The notes under the pieces are model-generated. The model worked only from the letters and a program-made list of their open reading frames with translations. It did no database searches and was not told where the DNA came from. A stretch of 64,000 nucleotides of DNA from Lingula anatina (Eukaryota; Brachiopoda; Lingulata; Lingulida; Lingulidae): NCBI RefSeq assembly GCF_001039355.2, contig NW_019775660.1:149504-213503 (forward strand), given 5' to 3'. Both the position numbers and the translations under genes were made by a program. Positions 19,840-32,199 of this stretch are shown here, piece after piece. Numbering within the stretch: position 1 is the stretch's first letter; every line of letters starts with the position of its first letter.

Positions 19840-22800
19840 CGATTTGGTCGGTGAATAATTGGTTTGTATCAACAATGCGCGGTCATATTTTCTTTTGCTA
19901 TAAGGAGTACATTTCAACTTTCGAAAGTATTTATTGCACTCAGGTGTTTCTTTGTAGAAATAGTTGAAGGCTAATTAATTTATACCTACCTGAACACAAA
20001 TTCTGACACGATTATTGAAACGTATGGGCCTAATATTTTTCCTAAATGTTTTACATTATCTATACATTGCACAAACAATAAAAACCCTATGATAACGTTT
20101 TTACTAAACACTACGTGTACGCTAAACAACCGAGTGGCATTCTATACTGGTGGCATGGAATGTTTCGAGGTCGCTCTGAACTAGTGAAAAGATCTGTGAG
20201 TTTGAAGTTATCGAAATACCCATCATTTCTTGGACTCGCGTTTTAAGGAATGGTTAAGCGTAGGACATTATGGTACGCCTCACTTTGCACTTTCACTACG
20301 ATGTAATTCTATCGTTTTTTGACGAACGCGATGACCGCATGTAATCGCGTTCATGATGTCCCTTATATCTGCTTCCAACGCACACATGCACGGCTTAAAG
20401 AATCTATGAAAACATTCGACGTCTTTGAATCGTGCTAATAACGCTTAATTTATTTCTCAGGACGAGATTGAAACTATGATACCGTTTACGGATATCGTAC
20501 CGACCACACGTCAAAGTATACTCTTTGTTCTGCGGCAAGCATTAATCTACATCTTTATCTTCGATGCGAGGGTCTTGCCTTCCATCACATGCTTTTTTTC
20601 AAAAAGCAAATTCGGAATTGGATACTCGGGTATTATTCCGTCCACAAGTTACATACCTTCCTTTGTTGCGCAGCGTAGACATTTTAAATTTGCGGAAGAA
20701 AAAGACAATGGAACAAGAATGGATAACTGTGGGTGGAAAAAAAAGAAAATGGAATAAGAAAAAAATAACTATGGAAGGAAAAAGACAATGGTACAAGAAA
20801 AAGATGATGGCATAGCATGACCCAAGACCTCTTCAAAAACTAGGAAAAAGATAAACATAGGAATTAAAAGGAAAAAAATAAACAGGAATTAAAAGAAAAA
20901 AAGAAACGAAGAAGGTATGTGTGAAAAGCTACTCTAAGAGAGGAGATCGTGAGATGAAATGAGGTTATAATTAAGTGCACCCTTGAATAATCTCGGCAGC
21001 AACTCTCGTGAAATTTGCTGGGTCTTTGAATAAAACTAATTATATAATTGTATTGAGTGTATTGGTATTGGTATTGGCATTGTATTTTGATTATTATGAG
21101 GGTGTATAAAGCGTAGTTTATCAAATATGGTGGGCATTGGGCGCAATTCTGCATTCGAGTTGTAAGCATCTGATGAGTGAACTGACTAAAGCTACTTGTT
21201 TTTTCATAAATGAAAATTATCAAACATAAGCAAAAAATACCTTCATACCGTTGGCTTATGGCCAACCTGGACGTAGGCCTTCATCAGACTGAAGTGAGCA
21301 GATGTTTCTACTCACTGACCGGTAGGTGGCATAGCTAAGCAAACGGTATGAAAGTGATTCGGGGAGGAAAGGCACTGATAGCCACCTGTTTAGTGGTACA
21401 GTGCAATTACTAATAGTTTAATATGTTGTTTCCTATGTATTTGTGAAATTTGAATATCCTATGAGGAGTCCGTTGTCATTGCTTTGACATTCAACAAGTG
21501 ACGTGGACGCTAGTCTAGCTGTCGTGATAACGTGATGATGAAAATTTACACTTGCACAACTTGAGAAAATTGTATGAAGTATAAGTTAGTAAACTTGTGT
21601 CAACGTTTAGATTCATACATTTTCAATCTTAAGTACCGCTAAAGTTCGCGGCAGGACTGCTATTTTAGCACGGTGTCCGATATTTGCGAATTTTGTGAGA
21701 CTATATTTTGTCTGTTGGTAAAAGCTCAATATATAAACAATCTATATATTTTCTATTGGGTTTTCTAATGGTTTGGGGTTTTGCACACATTGTCACCTGC
21801 AAATACACTCTTGCTAAAATGATGGAATGCTGTAATTCTATACTGGCTACGACAAAATGTAATTTACAACCAGTTTTTTAGTGCTTTATTATAATTCCAA
21901 ACTCTGCATTTCGGTAACAATATATTTATTGTGTGTTTTCGTTTGGGTTCATCCTTGTGATCAATTACAAATTTAGTAAATTGTTGACAATTTATAGAGA
22001 AGAGCAAACGTCATATTCAAGAAAGCAGGAATAAGAGTAAAAAAGCAGAATCACCCAAAGCCAATTCCTTGCTATTAAGAATAAATCTTTTAACTGTCTC
22101 GGGTATTTGCCACATACACGAATGAGGTCCAAAATTCTTCGTGATACTGATCTGACCAGTTTCTGGAGTGTGATATCAGTTTCTGGAGTGTGATGGTTCA
22201 GATAAAGCCACCCCTCGACAAAAACACCTGCCTCAGCTCGGCCCATGCAGTTGTCTGGACCTCTCTCCCCCTTACAGCACACAGTCTACAGCATCCTAAC
22301 AGTCCTCGATGTGATGTTAACCAAGAGAAAACAGTCTAGTCCTTTTGCATAATTTTCAGGTCAATAAAGAATTGTTGTCTTCTGCGAGCACATTGAGATG
22401 ACGCTTTGTATGACCAAAACTAGCTCTAGCAATTTGCACCATTTTTGTCACCAGAACTTACGTGGCAACTGATATTCGCACAGCTGTTTTTCCATCCGTT
22501 TCAAAAAGCAACAAAGCTACAACAACATGAACATGTGCAGTCATTCAAGCTGTCTGTTGACTCATGGGTTTATGGACAGGAATGCACAGGGAGTGAATTA
22601 TACGAGCGAAATATTTAGCATAAATAATTTTGACCACGTCCTTAGTTCTTTACCAACGTTACAGATGTATAGTCATTGAAATCACTGCATCTGCTCGCAT
22701 TTAAAGAATTAAGACTTACAGTTGGCTGCGCATTAATTCATCACCATTAGGCACCATTAAAAGCTAACTAACATGCATTTTCACCATTCTTTTTAAGTCA

Positions 22801-22860
22801 TATAATGACCATCAATAAAAACGCTCATTTAGATACATTAAACAGGAAAACATGGCCTTT
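19840..22860. other. Intergenic, no supported gene
   Basis: AT-rich sequence between two minus-strand genes. It includes A-rich stretches at 20740-20910 and a local direct repeat at 22150-22185 (cagtttctggagtgtgat twice). The short open frames have low-complexity or no recognisable products. The 22-kb end may contain the laccase 3' UTR. Confidence 0.55.
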
Positions 22861-22867
22861 AATACGT

Positions 22868-25800
22868 TTAGACAGTAAATGTTGAAACCAGAACTGTGAC
22901 AGGCGCCACAAATACAATTAGAGAATCAGTAGCTGATACTCCGCGCACAGAACTGGAATAACCCCAAACACGGCAGCTCGTCGTGTTTGCACCTGTGTCG
23001 TCATCTTCTTCTTTCCGGTCTCCACATTTTGGAAAGTTCTTTGGTTTTGGCGGGAACTGTTCGGGTTCGCCTACTTGGAAGACCAATCCCATCCCGATCT
23101 CCACGTGGTATTCTATATGGCAGTGCATGAACCAAATACCTAAATGCAAAGTAAATAGATAATAAAAAAGAGGACATATGTAGTATCTGAATTTTTGAGG
23201 AAAGGTCAGTTTGACATCTGACAGATGAGAGAATACATAGGCATGAAAAGTCCGTCATATTGTACTATGTGTGGATGTATTCTTATTTACATTTTATCAA
23301 TGTGCACGTGTGAGTGTGCAGGGCCGTAGCCTGAGCAAAATGCCAGGGGGGGCAGTAAGCGGACACAAGGGGGCGAAGCCCCTGAGGGGGGAGGGGGTGT
23401 CCCCCTACCAGTGTGGAAAATTCTAAATCCCAGGGGGGGCAGCTGCCCCCCCTGCCCCCCCGGAGGCTACGGCCCTGAGTGTGTGTGTGTGTGTTTATGT
23501 GTAATACGTGCAAATCGGTATGTGAACGCATTCGTTTGTCTTTGAATAGACGTTACAGCTATCATTTCAGAACGTGTAATGTTATTGACTTCGTGTTTGT
23601 CTCTACAGATTAGTCTAATAGAACACATTCACCGAAGTTTCATGATTTGTTCATCTAATACACTGTAACTTCTTTATATCACTATTATGATTATAACAAA
23701 TATGATAATATAAAGTATCATTATTATAATGTGTTCACGCATGAGAACGCTTTCATAAGTTTGTATGCATATGTGTAAGTCCTCTCACCCGGATTATCGG
23801 CGACGAATCGAATAACCGTAAAACCGCCATCCGGTACTGTGACCGTGTCCTTTCTGATGGCATTAGTCAAGGTGCGTCGAATTTGACCATTCCTGTCCAT
23901 TTCCTTCACTTTGTCCAATGTAATGGACTCACTTATCTAAAAACAAAATAATATCTGTCATAATATAAAGATATGTCGCGTTTAACAACCTTACACCGAT
24001 TACAATAAAAAAGAGAGAAAGGAAGAAGAAGGAAGAAAAGAAAAAAGATGCAAATTTGCATCTGGTGTATCAAGTGTGTAGTCCAGAGAGTTGGACTTAG
24101 GCAGATGTGGCTTTAAATGATATTCACTCCTTTTAATCTGCAGCAATACGATGTTATCTTTTGAATTTTAATTTGGTTTACATCTAAGACAACATGTAAG
24201 AAAAATTTCACATGATTATTATCAGTTTCACATTAAAATTCCCAAAAATCCGCAGCTTATCTTAATGTTGACTCGATGTTTCTTCAAGAACCTCCAACCG
24301 CCACCGCCACCACCACCAAAAATCTCATAACCTTTCTACAACAATCCCTTCGAACGTTTTTATTATGAATAAAGAGTGGGAATCTCCTATCTTTTCTGTT
24401 ATTCCTGATCCCATATACAGCTAACTTTGTGCACTCACCTTCTGTAAGGCAACCACCCAGAATGCATGGCCGTGGAGATGTATGGGATGGTTAGCATTGA
24501 AGGCAAAGCCTTCGTCTACCAGAACCAGTTCCACCACGTCTCCAAGCTTTACTTTCAGGAGGTAGATGCATTCACAGAACCTCGTAGTGCAGTCTGTGTG
24601 AGTGGTATGATTGCATACCCGTTCCTGAAAGAATGGAATCAATTACAAATAAGATAATGAAATAATACTGGACCTTACGTTAATCGAAGGTCCCGATGTT
24701 TCCATCTTATCTTAGTAGAATGTCAATGGATGAATCAAAACTTTCACTTTGATACCAATACAATGTTAGCAATGGTTTTGCACCAAACACGCTGCTCTGA
24801 TTTTCAATTAAGACAAGCGTTTAGTTATTATATAGTATTGATGAAACGTTCAATATTTCAATATTCTTTGAGACCATGTTGTTGTCACGTTAACGCGTCC
24901 TTACCATGGGGATATCATCCAACTGGCTGAGAGGAGGAGCTGGTGGCACTTCTATTGATATGTGGTTAAACTGTGGTGTATACAAATGCTTATTATATTC
25001 AATGGCAGACACTGGGTAGTAGGTAGGGTCGTGGAAATAAAGATTGTCGATTTTGTTGAAATCCATTCCAATGTAAAATTTGACGTCGGCGTTAGGTTTT
25101 GAAATGGCGGCATTGTTAGGGTCAGTGTTGACGAGGTCTACAACTGGGACGTTCATGTCGTCCTTTTTCCGGTTCCACGGATTGAGAAGCTATTTGAAAA
25201 AATAAAAATAAGACGTGGTTTAAGCAACGTGGCCTAGAGATTTAAGATAAGCTGTTCAATCTCGGATGGATCAATTTATTTCTAAACGTATTATATCTAA
25301 TAAAACCTAAAGCTGAATTTTGCTATATGGCCTATTTGTGCTGACTCCTACTGTTACATTTAGCAAAAGAAAATTCCCCAAACCTTTCCTGTTCGAATAG
25401 ACGCATTGTATCCCTTTTCTTCTAATGGCTCATCTTCTGCTGAACCTCTATACCTCAAAATAGCTAACTGGTGTGCCCCCTTGAAGCTGCTGTCACAGTC
25501 CGCGAGTCCTGCAGCTCGTAGCCAATAGTTACCAACTGCCTGCCTGGCATTCAGGACGAAGTCGAAGCGTTCCCCGGCAAATATGATGAAGGTTTCGACC
25601 TCGATGGGCTCAAAGGGTCGACCGTCCGAGGTGATCATGGTGATGTTATGGTCATCCACCGAGATCTTGGAGAAAAAACTTGATACGATATAACATATAT
25701 ATGGCGCTTTTATCTTAGAACAGTTACGTTTGAATGCACTTAAACAAGTTATGCAGTTAAATATGTTATCGAACCAATATGATAATTTATTTAGCTTTTA

Positions 25801-26973
25801 ATGTTACATATTAAAAATGTTGACTACCTATGTCACTTCTATACGCAACAAGAACATAAATAGGTGAATAAAGTAAACAAAGTATGCAATTACAGTATTT
25901 AGATCTACACGCTAACTCTTGTGAGAAGATTTACATAGATCCTATACCATGGGATTTCATTTAGAAAGGGAGCAGTTTAAACATAGACAAAAGTATTAGT
26001 GGATGACTAGATGTGCCGGTGGTTAAGGGTTAATCCCGAGGAATCACGGTGATCACGCTTGTGGTACTAAATTAGTGTGCGCTCACCTGAATTGGACAAT
26101 TTAGAATCCCGTTACTAGCTACACGAAACCTGTACCTCCTGCCCTTATCTACATTGAAAACAGCATACGGCGTAAACGTTTCGTTGGTTGTTTTATTTCC
26201 ATATAATTGATACGCTCCTTTGCCTACAAAAATTGATACCATATCTAATTGTTAGACTATAAGTGCATTTTGTTGATCAGTGTTAAAACACGGAACATAG
26301 TTTACCCCAAATGTTTTTTTACAATATTGGAAAGGGCAGTTTATGAGTATGGATAGGGTCTTGAAACTTGATTCTGTCAGATGGATAAGATTGAATCATT
26401 ACATCACTTATATATCAGTAAAGTTTGAAATAATTTCATTAATCAAGTTTATAGAGAACATAAACAAATTGGGATATTTAGACAATACGGGTGTTTGGAA
26501 CATCAGGCATTATTTCATTTACCATTGATAAGAATAGACTGCGGCTTATTATCTCCGTCCCTGTGATGATGCGCAACAAATCTGCTCACTGTCAAATCCC
26601 CCAACCAATCAGTCACCAGGATGGTGTGTTCTGTGAGGTCCTCGTCATATAACGCGCTGTGTGGGTCTATTGTTCGCGGCAGACGGACGACCAGAGGCCC
26701 AAAAACGCCGTCTGCTCGCTGAACACCCGAATGAGCATGCCAGAAATGAGTTCCTTTGTTGCCAGCTTTGAATCTGTATCAAAGGAAAATACGGTGTTTC
26801 AAAAATGCAAGAGATATACCGGGGTAGGTTTAAAAAGCAAATATATGCCTTCAATATTTTGAATGGATGCGTGACTTCTTGATAAAACATATGAATCACT
26901 CGAAGTGAGAGAGAGATAGAGAGAGAGAAGAGGGGGAGTGAGAGAAAAAGAGAGAAAAAGAGAGAGTGATAGT

Positions 26974-27023
<50 letters not shown>

Positions 27024-27045
27024 GGGATGAGAGAAAAAGAAAGAG

Positions 27046-27136
<91 letters not shown>

Positions 27137-28394
27137 ATGTGTATAAATAGATTTTCTAGTCACCAACCTGTAGGTAAACTTGCTGTGGGACGGAATTGGA
27201 CACTGTGTCACCATGGATACACCGTCCATGTAGGGAGTACCTGTCTGGAATACGCCATGCCAGTGTACGGTGATACCGTCTGATGAAAACAGCTTGTTGC
27301 GGACGGTGACTTCTACGGTGTCGTTTAAGCACACCTGGAAACAAATATTTGAGAAAGCACATTGGCCGCATTCAGAATAGGGGACTAACTTCTTCGAGGG
27401 TCAAATATGGCCGACCCACTTGTATACTTCCCCGAGGGGAATCTGTTCAGTGTCTATGAGCGGATTAGACGGCAATCTTTTTAGTGGGACGCCATATTTG
27501 ACCCTCGGACTAGTTAGTCCCCTATTCTGAATGGGACACATGTCTGGGCATAAATCTTACCATCTGAAATATAAAACTGGAGTGAGGGATGTTTTTGACC
27601 TTGTTATACAATCTGGAGGTGCGTGACCAGAAAAATCAACAAGGGCTTCAACATCTATTAATCGAATTCCGTTAAGCACCAGATATACCTGAGGTATGAT
27701 TACTGATGATCATGGTGCAAATACATGTCTATCTACTATATAGCACCACGCATCCTAATGTTTCTGTTTTATGAAACGTTACGTTACGAGGTAGCCAGTA
27801 GGAGTTAAACATCATAGAACGCTTTTCTTAGCGATGCACAACACACTCTAGTATTAACTTGGCAGTTGACCTAAAGGCCAACTGTACATTGCCCCCCCCC
27901 CCCCCCGCGTCAAAGGTCATGTGATTCCATGGATAGGTTTTCAAATCCGAAAAGGCCTATTATATCTACAACCCCAGACGTCTAACATGCGTGATTGTTA
28001 GCACAGTACTGACTTTGACATTGATGCGCCATTTCTTATCGAATTTCGAGATATGGACCTGGCCATTGACCTTGCGATCAATCCCATCTAAGAACAAATA
28101 TAAGGAAATGGAGTCCCAAATCCATAGGCAAATATGTCTAGAATTGAGGAGCAGTTTGCTCTGTTTGGCAAATAAGCAAACGGATTTAGATTCGAGTAGT
28201 CATGGATAATTTGGTTCCTATTTCGAGCTAATGATAGTATTCGTTTCGAGGATATAGAAGTCAACATTATTTCTTTGCAATGTGAGGTCGTTGTAAAGAT
28301 TGAACTTAGATGTGGCGAAGAATAATATTCACCATCAGTTCAAATCATATTCATATGCCAGCTATACTGGACCCGGTACCTCAGGTCATTATTA

Positions 28395-28441
<47 letters not shown>

Positions 28442-31400
28442 TATGAAATCCATATGAAATGTTCACTGGACTTTACAGGGGTAAAATGAACAGAATAAGA
28501 TGAATATAGTCAAAAAATAAATACATAAAATAATATAGACAGTTAAATGTATAAGGCAATAAAAAGATAAAAAGTGAGTCAAATCGGTTACAAAACCTTT
28601 GCATAAGTCCAAACGACACAACGCATACAGATAACATACCCCAGTGCGTGCGTTTAAATACTTTTTTTACATTAATTTGATAACTTTTATTACATACGAA
28701 AATCCCTGGTCCCGGTAAACGTCTGTTAACAACACTAATGGCCCTCTTCGTTCCATCTGCAGCTACGCAGTGGGGGCGATCGCAGTCGGTCTTATTAAAG
28801 GGACAGTCGTAACACGCCTTGCTCAGGACGTAGTACCATTCTACGGTGAAGTCGTACTTGCAGGTCATTGGGGCGGCGCCATCTTGGCACGGTCGATTAC
28901 ATGGATGTGATGCGTCCTCCTGGTCGATTATACCTAAGAAAATATGTGGACAGTTTTCACTTAAAAATGCATACAAAGTCAATTTTTGCCACAAATACCA
29001 AACAAATGCCAGCATATAGTTTCAAATAGTGTAACTAAGAGAATTACCAAAAGATATTGTTTCATATTACCCGAAAAATGATATTTGAATGGAATTTTCT
29101 GCTAGCTTTCTATGCTGCATGCTTTGGCATGTCGATTTTATTTGAGGCGTATAAGAAACTAGTAGAAGTGGTTTATATGTGTTACTGGGAAGCCACGCTC
29201 CACCGATGGTCGGTTCATACATATGTGCCTTTAAAGCTTTCAATACCTCAGTTAAATGGCATTATCACCTCTTTGTCGAAAATAAATATGTTAATAGGTT
29301 AATTAGCTGATTAAATAAATGAGCGAATGAAAAGATACATTGATCTAGGCCTATCATTGAAATTGAAGAAATACGTGTTTTTGGGAATGCATCATATTGT
29401 GAGCGTCTCTCTACGTGATCCCATCATATACATAGGTAATAAATTAAAAATATTAAATTTGACCAGGTCCCAATTGTTCTTGTTGATTCCATTAATTAAT
29501 GTATTAATTAATCTTTTTTCAGAAACTTAATGTTGTCATGATGTACATGCTTTATTTAAACATTTCACCAGACTTACATAGCATGCATTTATCTTAAATG
29601 CGACAACAACGCTGCTTTGTCCTTACAGATCTGTAGATTTACCCAGCATGGCGGAGGTGATCAAAGATGCATTGAACACTACACGCCTTCTTTTTTACCT
29701 TTGATTAAAGTCAAGTGTTATCAGTGAAGGGTGTTATTCTCATACACACATGGTCTTTTAAAGATAAAATCCCGTGGAAAAAGATTAAAATCGAGGGCCA
29801 ACAAATAGATGGAGGAAAACAGCTCGCTGTCGATTCTTTTTTTGGTATACCCTCATGGATTTCTCTTTGCAGTCATATGGGGCAAATATATTACCCCCCC
29901 CCCAGTCTACCCCCCCCCCCAGTCTAGCCCCCCCCCCGAATTCTTTCCCGCGATGAATTCTTGCTCGACGACAGCGTATCTTTACTTTCAGAATTTCGAG
30001 TACCTTGTTTTATCAGCAATATCAACCCGCCTTAGGTGAATGACAGCGTGCGGCGGATCTACGGTCAAGGTTAAGTCACCGACAGTGATTTGTGTCTCGG
30101 GATATCAGGGGCCACAGTATTTAAAATATTTTCTACATATTTTTCCAATACTGTGGTCCCTGACACCTATCTACACCGTACGAATTAATAGGCTTGAAAC
30201 AAGGACAGTAATATTTGAGCTTCTAAGCTGTTAAATATAATCTAAAGCTACTTGCACATGCTGAATATCACCATGTTTTACATTGAGACAAAGACCCCAA
30301 GATGTTTATTCCCTGCGGTTGAGTTAATAATATGAGGATTTAAAAATATTATTAACAAATGATTTTCCATTACTGTTGTGCCGGACATGGTAGCTTGTGT
30401 GCAAATTAACGGTCACAGGCTAGCCTTCAAAGACACGTCTTATACCTCCTTCTCTGCAGCAGAACCACCATATTGTAAAAACAAAATCAAGACAAAAACA
30501 AATGCAAAGTAAGGGGAAAGATGATCTAACATATTACCATCTATCCTCCTTTCCACCGAGCCCAACATGTAATATAATATTTGAATTATTCACGCCTTGA
30601 AAATTACCAAGGAGCTACAAGTAGCTACATCCCAACAAACACAAAACGTTATTATAACGTTTCCATAACGTTTATATAGACAAAAATTGCTATGGTTACG
30701 TTATAACACGTGGTGTGTTTTATTGTATACTGCACAGCCATGCCAACAGAAACAACAGTTAAAAGGTCCTTACACAACGCATTTTGTTCTGTCACCTTCG
30801 GCCTGTTTAGCTGCGCTGATGGTCAATTTCGATGCAGAAACACGAGTGGTAGGCATGAGTATGCTTTCGCGTGAGACTGGTGTTGCTAATGAGCTCAAGT
30901 TTCAAACTATAGTTTGTGAGTAGTTAATGAGCTGTAGAAAGTTTTTGAACATCGAAAGTCAGCGTTCCTATGGCAGTCTAAGGCAGTTTTGTAAACGATT
31001 AGCTCCCATAGGTTTGGTCATTAATTCTGTGTAATAATGTCATTAAGAAATCTGCCACAGTAATGAGTAAATCGTAGCACTAAGGCAAATAGAAAATAGA
31101 CTATTTGTCTCATGGCTTAGATTTAAGACTAAAAAAAACGAAGTAAGCTGATTTGTGGAATATTTGTCAAATCCAGCGTTTAAGCCTGGGGTATAACATT
31201 CCCAGTAATTGAAATGTTCTTTGAAGGGTCCTCATGCAACGTGCTCCAAGAAGTTAATTAAACAAACGGTCTCTTAACCTTGCACACGTTTTCACTTACA
31301 TTTCGGGGACAGGTCTTTACACAGCACCAACCCATGCAGCAACAGCTTGTCTTTTGCCAAAAGATTCAGACAAAGTTAAACTGGGATCAATGTGTAAACT

Positions 31401-31470
31401 TACCAGCCATGCATGACGTCAATAATACACAGAGTAACAGAATATGGATGTACACGTCCATGGTTCCCAT
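22868..31470 (-). CDS. Laccase-type multicopper oxidase
   Basis: Ten exons (31470-31404, 28933-28698, 27334-27168, 26773-26523, 26223-26087, 25665-25384, 25189-24905, 24624-24439, 23936-23789, 23139-22868) give 676 aa with every phase matching. A signal peptide covers about 1-22. The Cys-rich N-terminus ([10 protein letters not shown]...[21 protein letters not shown]) is the animal laccase hallmark. All four copper motifs are present: HWHG at 125-128, HFWHAHSG at 166-173, HPIHLHGH at 521-528 and [12 protein letters not shown] at 592-603, with Met as the T1 axial residue. It would oxidise phenolic substrates with O2 outside the cell; in animals such enzymes tan cuticle, shell or egg coats. The C-terminus ends in about 18 hydrophobic residues, suggesting a GPI signal or membrane anchor. 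Introns carry MITE-like elements and microsatellites. Confidence 0.93.
23319..23477. mobile_element. MITE-like element with CAGGGCCGTAGCC ends
   Basis: Starts cagggccgtagcctga and ends aggctacggccctg in the last laccase intron. The body is G/C-homopolymer rich with internal inverted copies of ccaggggggggcag. The flanks gtgtg on both sides may be a target duplication, but they lie in a TG-rich context. No coding capacity. Confidence 0.7.
26902..27135. repeat. Compound (GA)n/(GT)n/(GA)n microsatellite
   Basis: A 230-bp purine-rich tract with a central (GT)n block in laccase intron 3, ending about 33 bases downstream of the exon 3 donor. Open frames through it (Leu-Ser or Glu-Arg repeats) are artefacts. 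Confidence 0.95.
27365..27536. mobile_element. Palindromic MITE-like element, family 3, copy 1
   Basis: Ends are cattcagaataggggact and agtcccctattctgaatg. Internal arms (tcaaatatggccgacccact versus agtgggacgccatatttga) extend the palindrome through most of its 172 bp. It lies in laccase intron 2. The second copy is at 32018-32192. Confidence 0.78.
28386..28441. repeat. (ATT)n then (ATTT)n microsatellite
   Basis: Triplet ATT units change into tetranucleotide TTTA units within laccase intron 2. Non-coding. Confidence 0.85.
29895..29937. repeat. Three poly-C blocks with shared spacer
   Basis: Runs of C separated by agtctacc and agtctagc in laccase intron 1. This is a tandem C-tract of about 15-bp period; the length is probably unreliable in the assembly. 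Confidence 0.7.
30103..30169. repeat. Short inverted repeat (hairpin) in laccase intron 1
   Basis: Left arm tcaggggccacagtatt and right arm aatactgtggtccctga are complementary over 17 bases with one wobble-type mismatch, separated by about 30 AT-rich bases. It could be a small MITE or simply a hairpin. Confidence 0.6.
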
Positions 31471-31559
31471 CTCAGACAACGTCTCTGAAATGTAACGCGA
31501 GTGCGAGAGAGTTGCGAAGGACGCGTTTCATTATCTTTGCCGACTCCAACTGATAGTTT

Positions 31560-32017
31560 GGCTTATTTAGGCCACGTTGCTTTAAAATGAGTGCCACGGG
31601 TATGTTGCGTCAAGAATGTCGCATTCAGGACTTATCTACAAATGCACATTTACCATGTAGTACAGTGCGCATATACATGAACGTAGGTATAGCAGCCCGG
31701 TTGAGATGGAGGGGAGACAAAGTGGAAGATATTTTTTCTCTCGTAATTCGCTCTGCAGTTATAAAAATTGGGCGACTTATTATAATATGTAGATAATTGA
31801 AGGAATCGTTTTAGCGAAGTAATGGATTTTTAAATTTTCCCAATTTCTTACAGAGTTATGGTAAGTGCCAGGAAAAGGTCAAATTTTAGTTAATCGAAAA
31901 ATATGTCTGTTTACCCCATTCATTTTGTACATGAGTATGAATTTTTACAGTGACAAGCTTTTACAAGACACTGTCATCATGTAGGGAATCAGGCTATAGC
32001 TGGTATACAGTATAATA
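31560..32017. other. Intergenic, no supported gene
   Basis: The upstream region of the laccase gene. A TAAATAA sequence (31563-31569, minus sense) precedes a TCAGTT by only 18 bases, so I do not call it a TATA promoter. No other feature is supported. Confidence 0.45.
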
Positions 32018-32192
32018 GGCTCCATTCAGAATAGGAGACTAACTAGTCCAAGGCTAAATATGGCCGACCCACTTGAATACTTCCCATCGGAAAATCTATT
32101 TAGTGTCTAGTAGAGGATTAGACGGCGAGATTTGTAGTGGGTCGCCATATTTGACACTCGGACTAGTTAGTCCTCTATTCTGAAAGGGGCCA
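32018..32192. mobile_element. Palindromic MITE-like element, family 3, copy 2
   Basis: Copy of 27365-27536 in the same orientation: ccattcagaataggagact at the left, agtcctctattctgaaagg at the right, and the same aaatatggccgacccacttg core. Intergenic. Confidence 0.78.
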
Positions 32193-32199
32193 TACAGCA

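Noticed and set aside
20476-20815. Lys-rich open frames on the plus strand
   Set aside because: A-rich low-complexity sequence, no domain, no splice context.
26645-27334. Long open frames of Leu-Ser and His-Thr repeats
   Set aside because: They run through the (GA)n/(GT)n microsatellite in a laccase intron; only the part at 27168-27334 and the sequence at 26645-26773 are real exon sequence, and in other frames for part of it.
31551-31569. TATA-like TAAATAA before the laccase
   Set aside because: Spacing to the nearest initiator-like sequence is only 18 bases, too short for a TATA/Inr pair.
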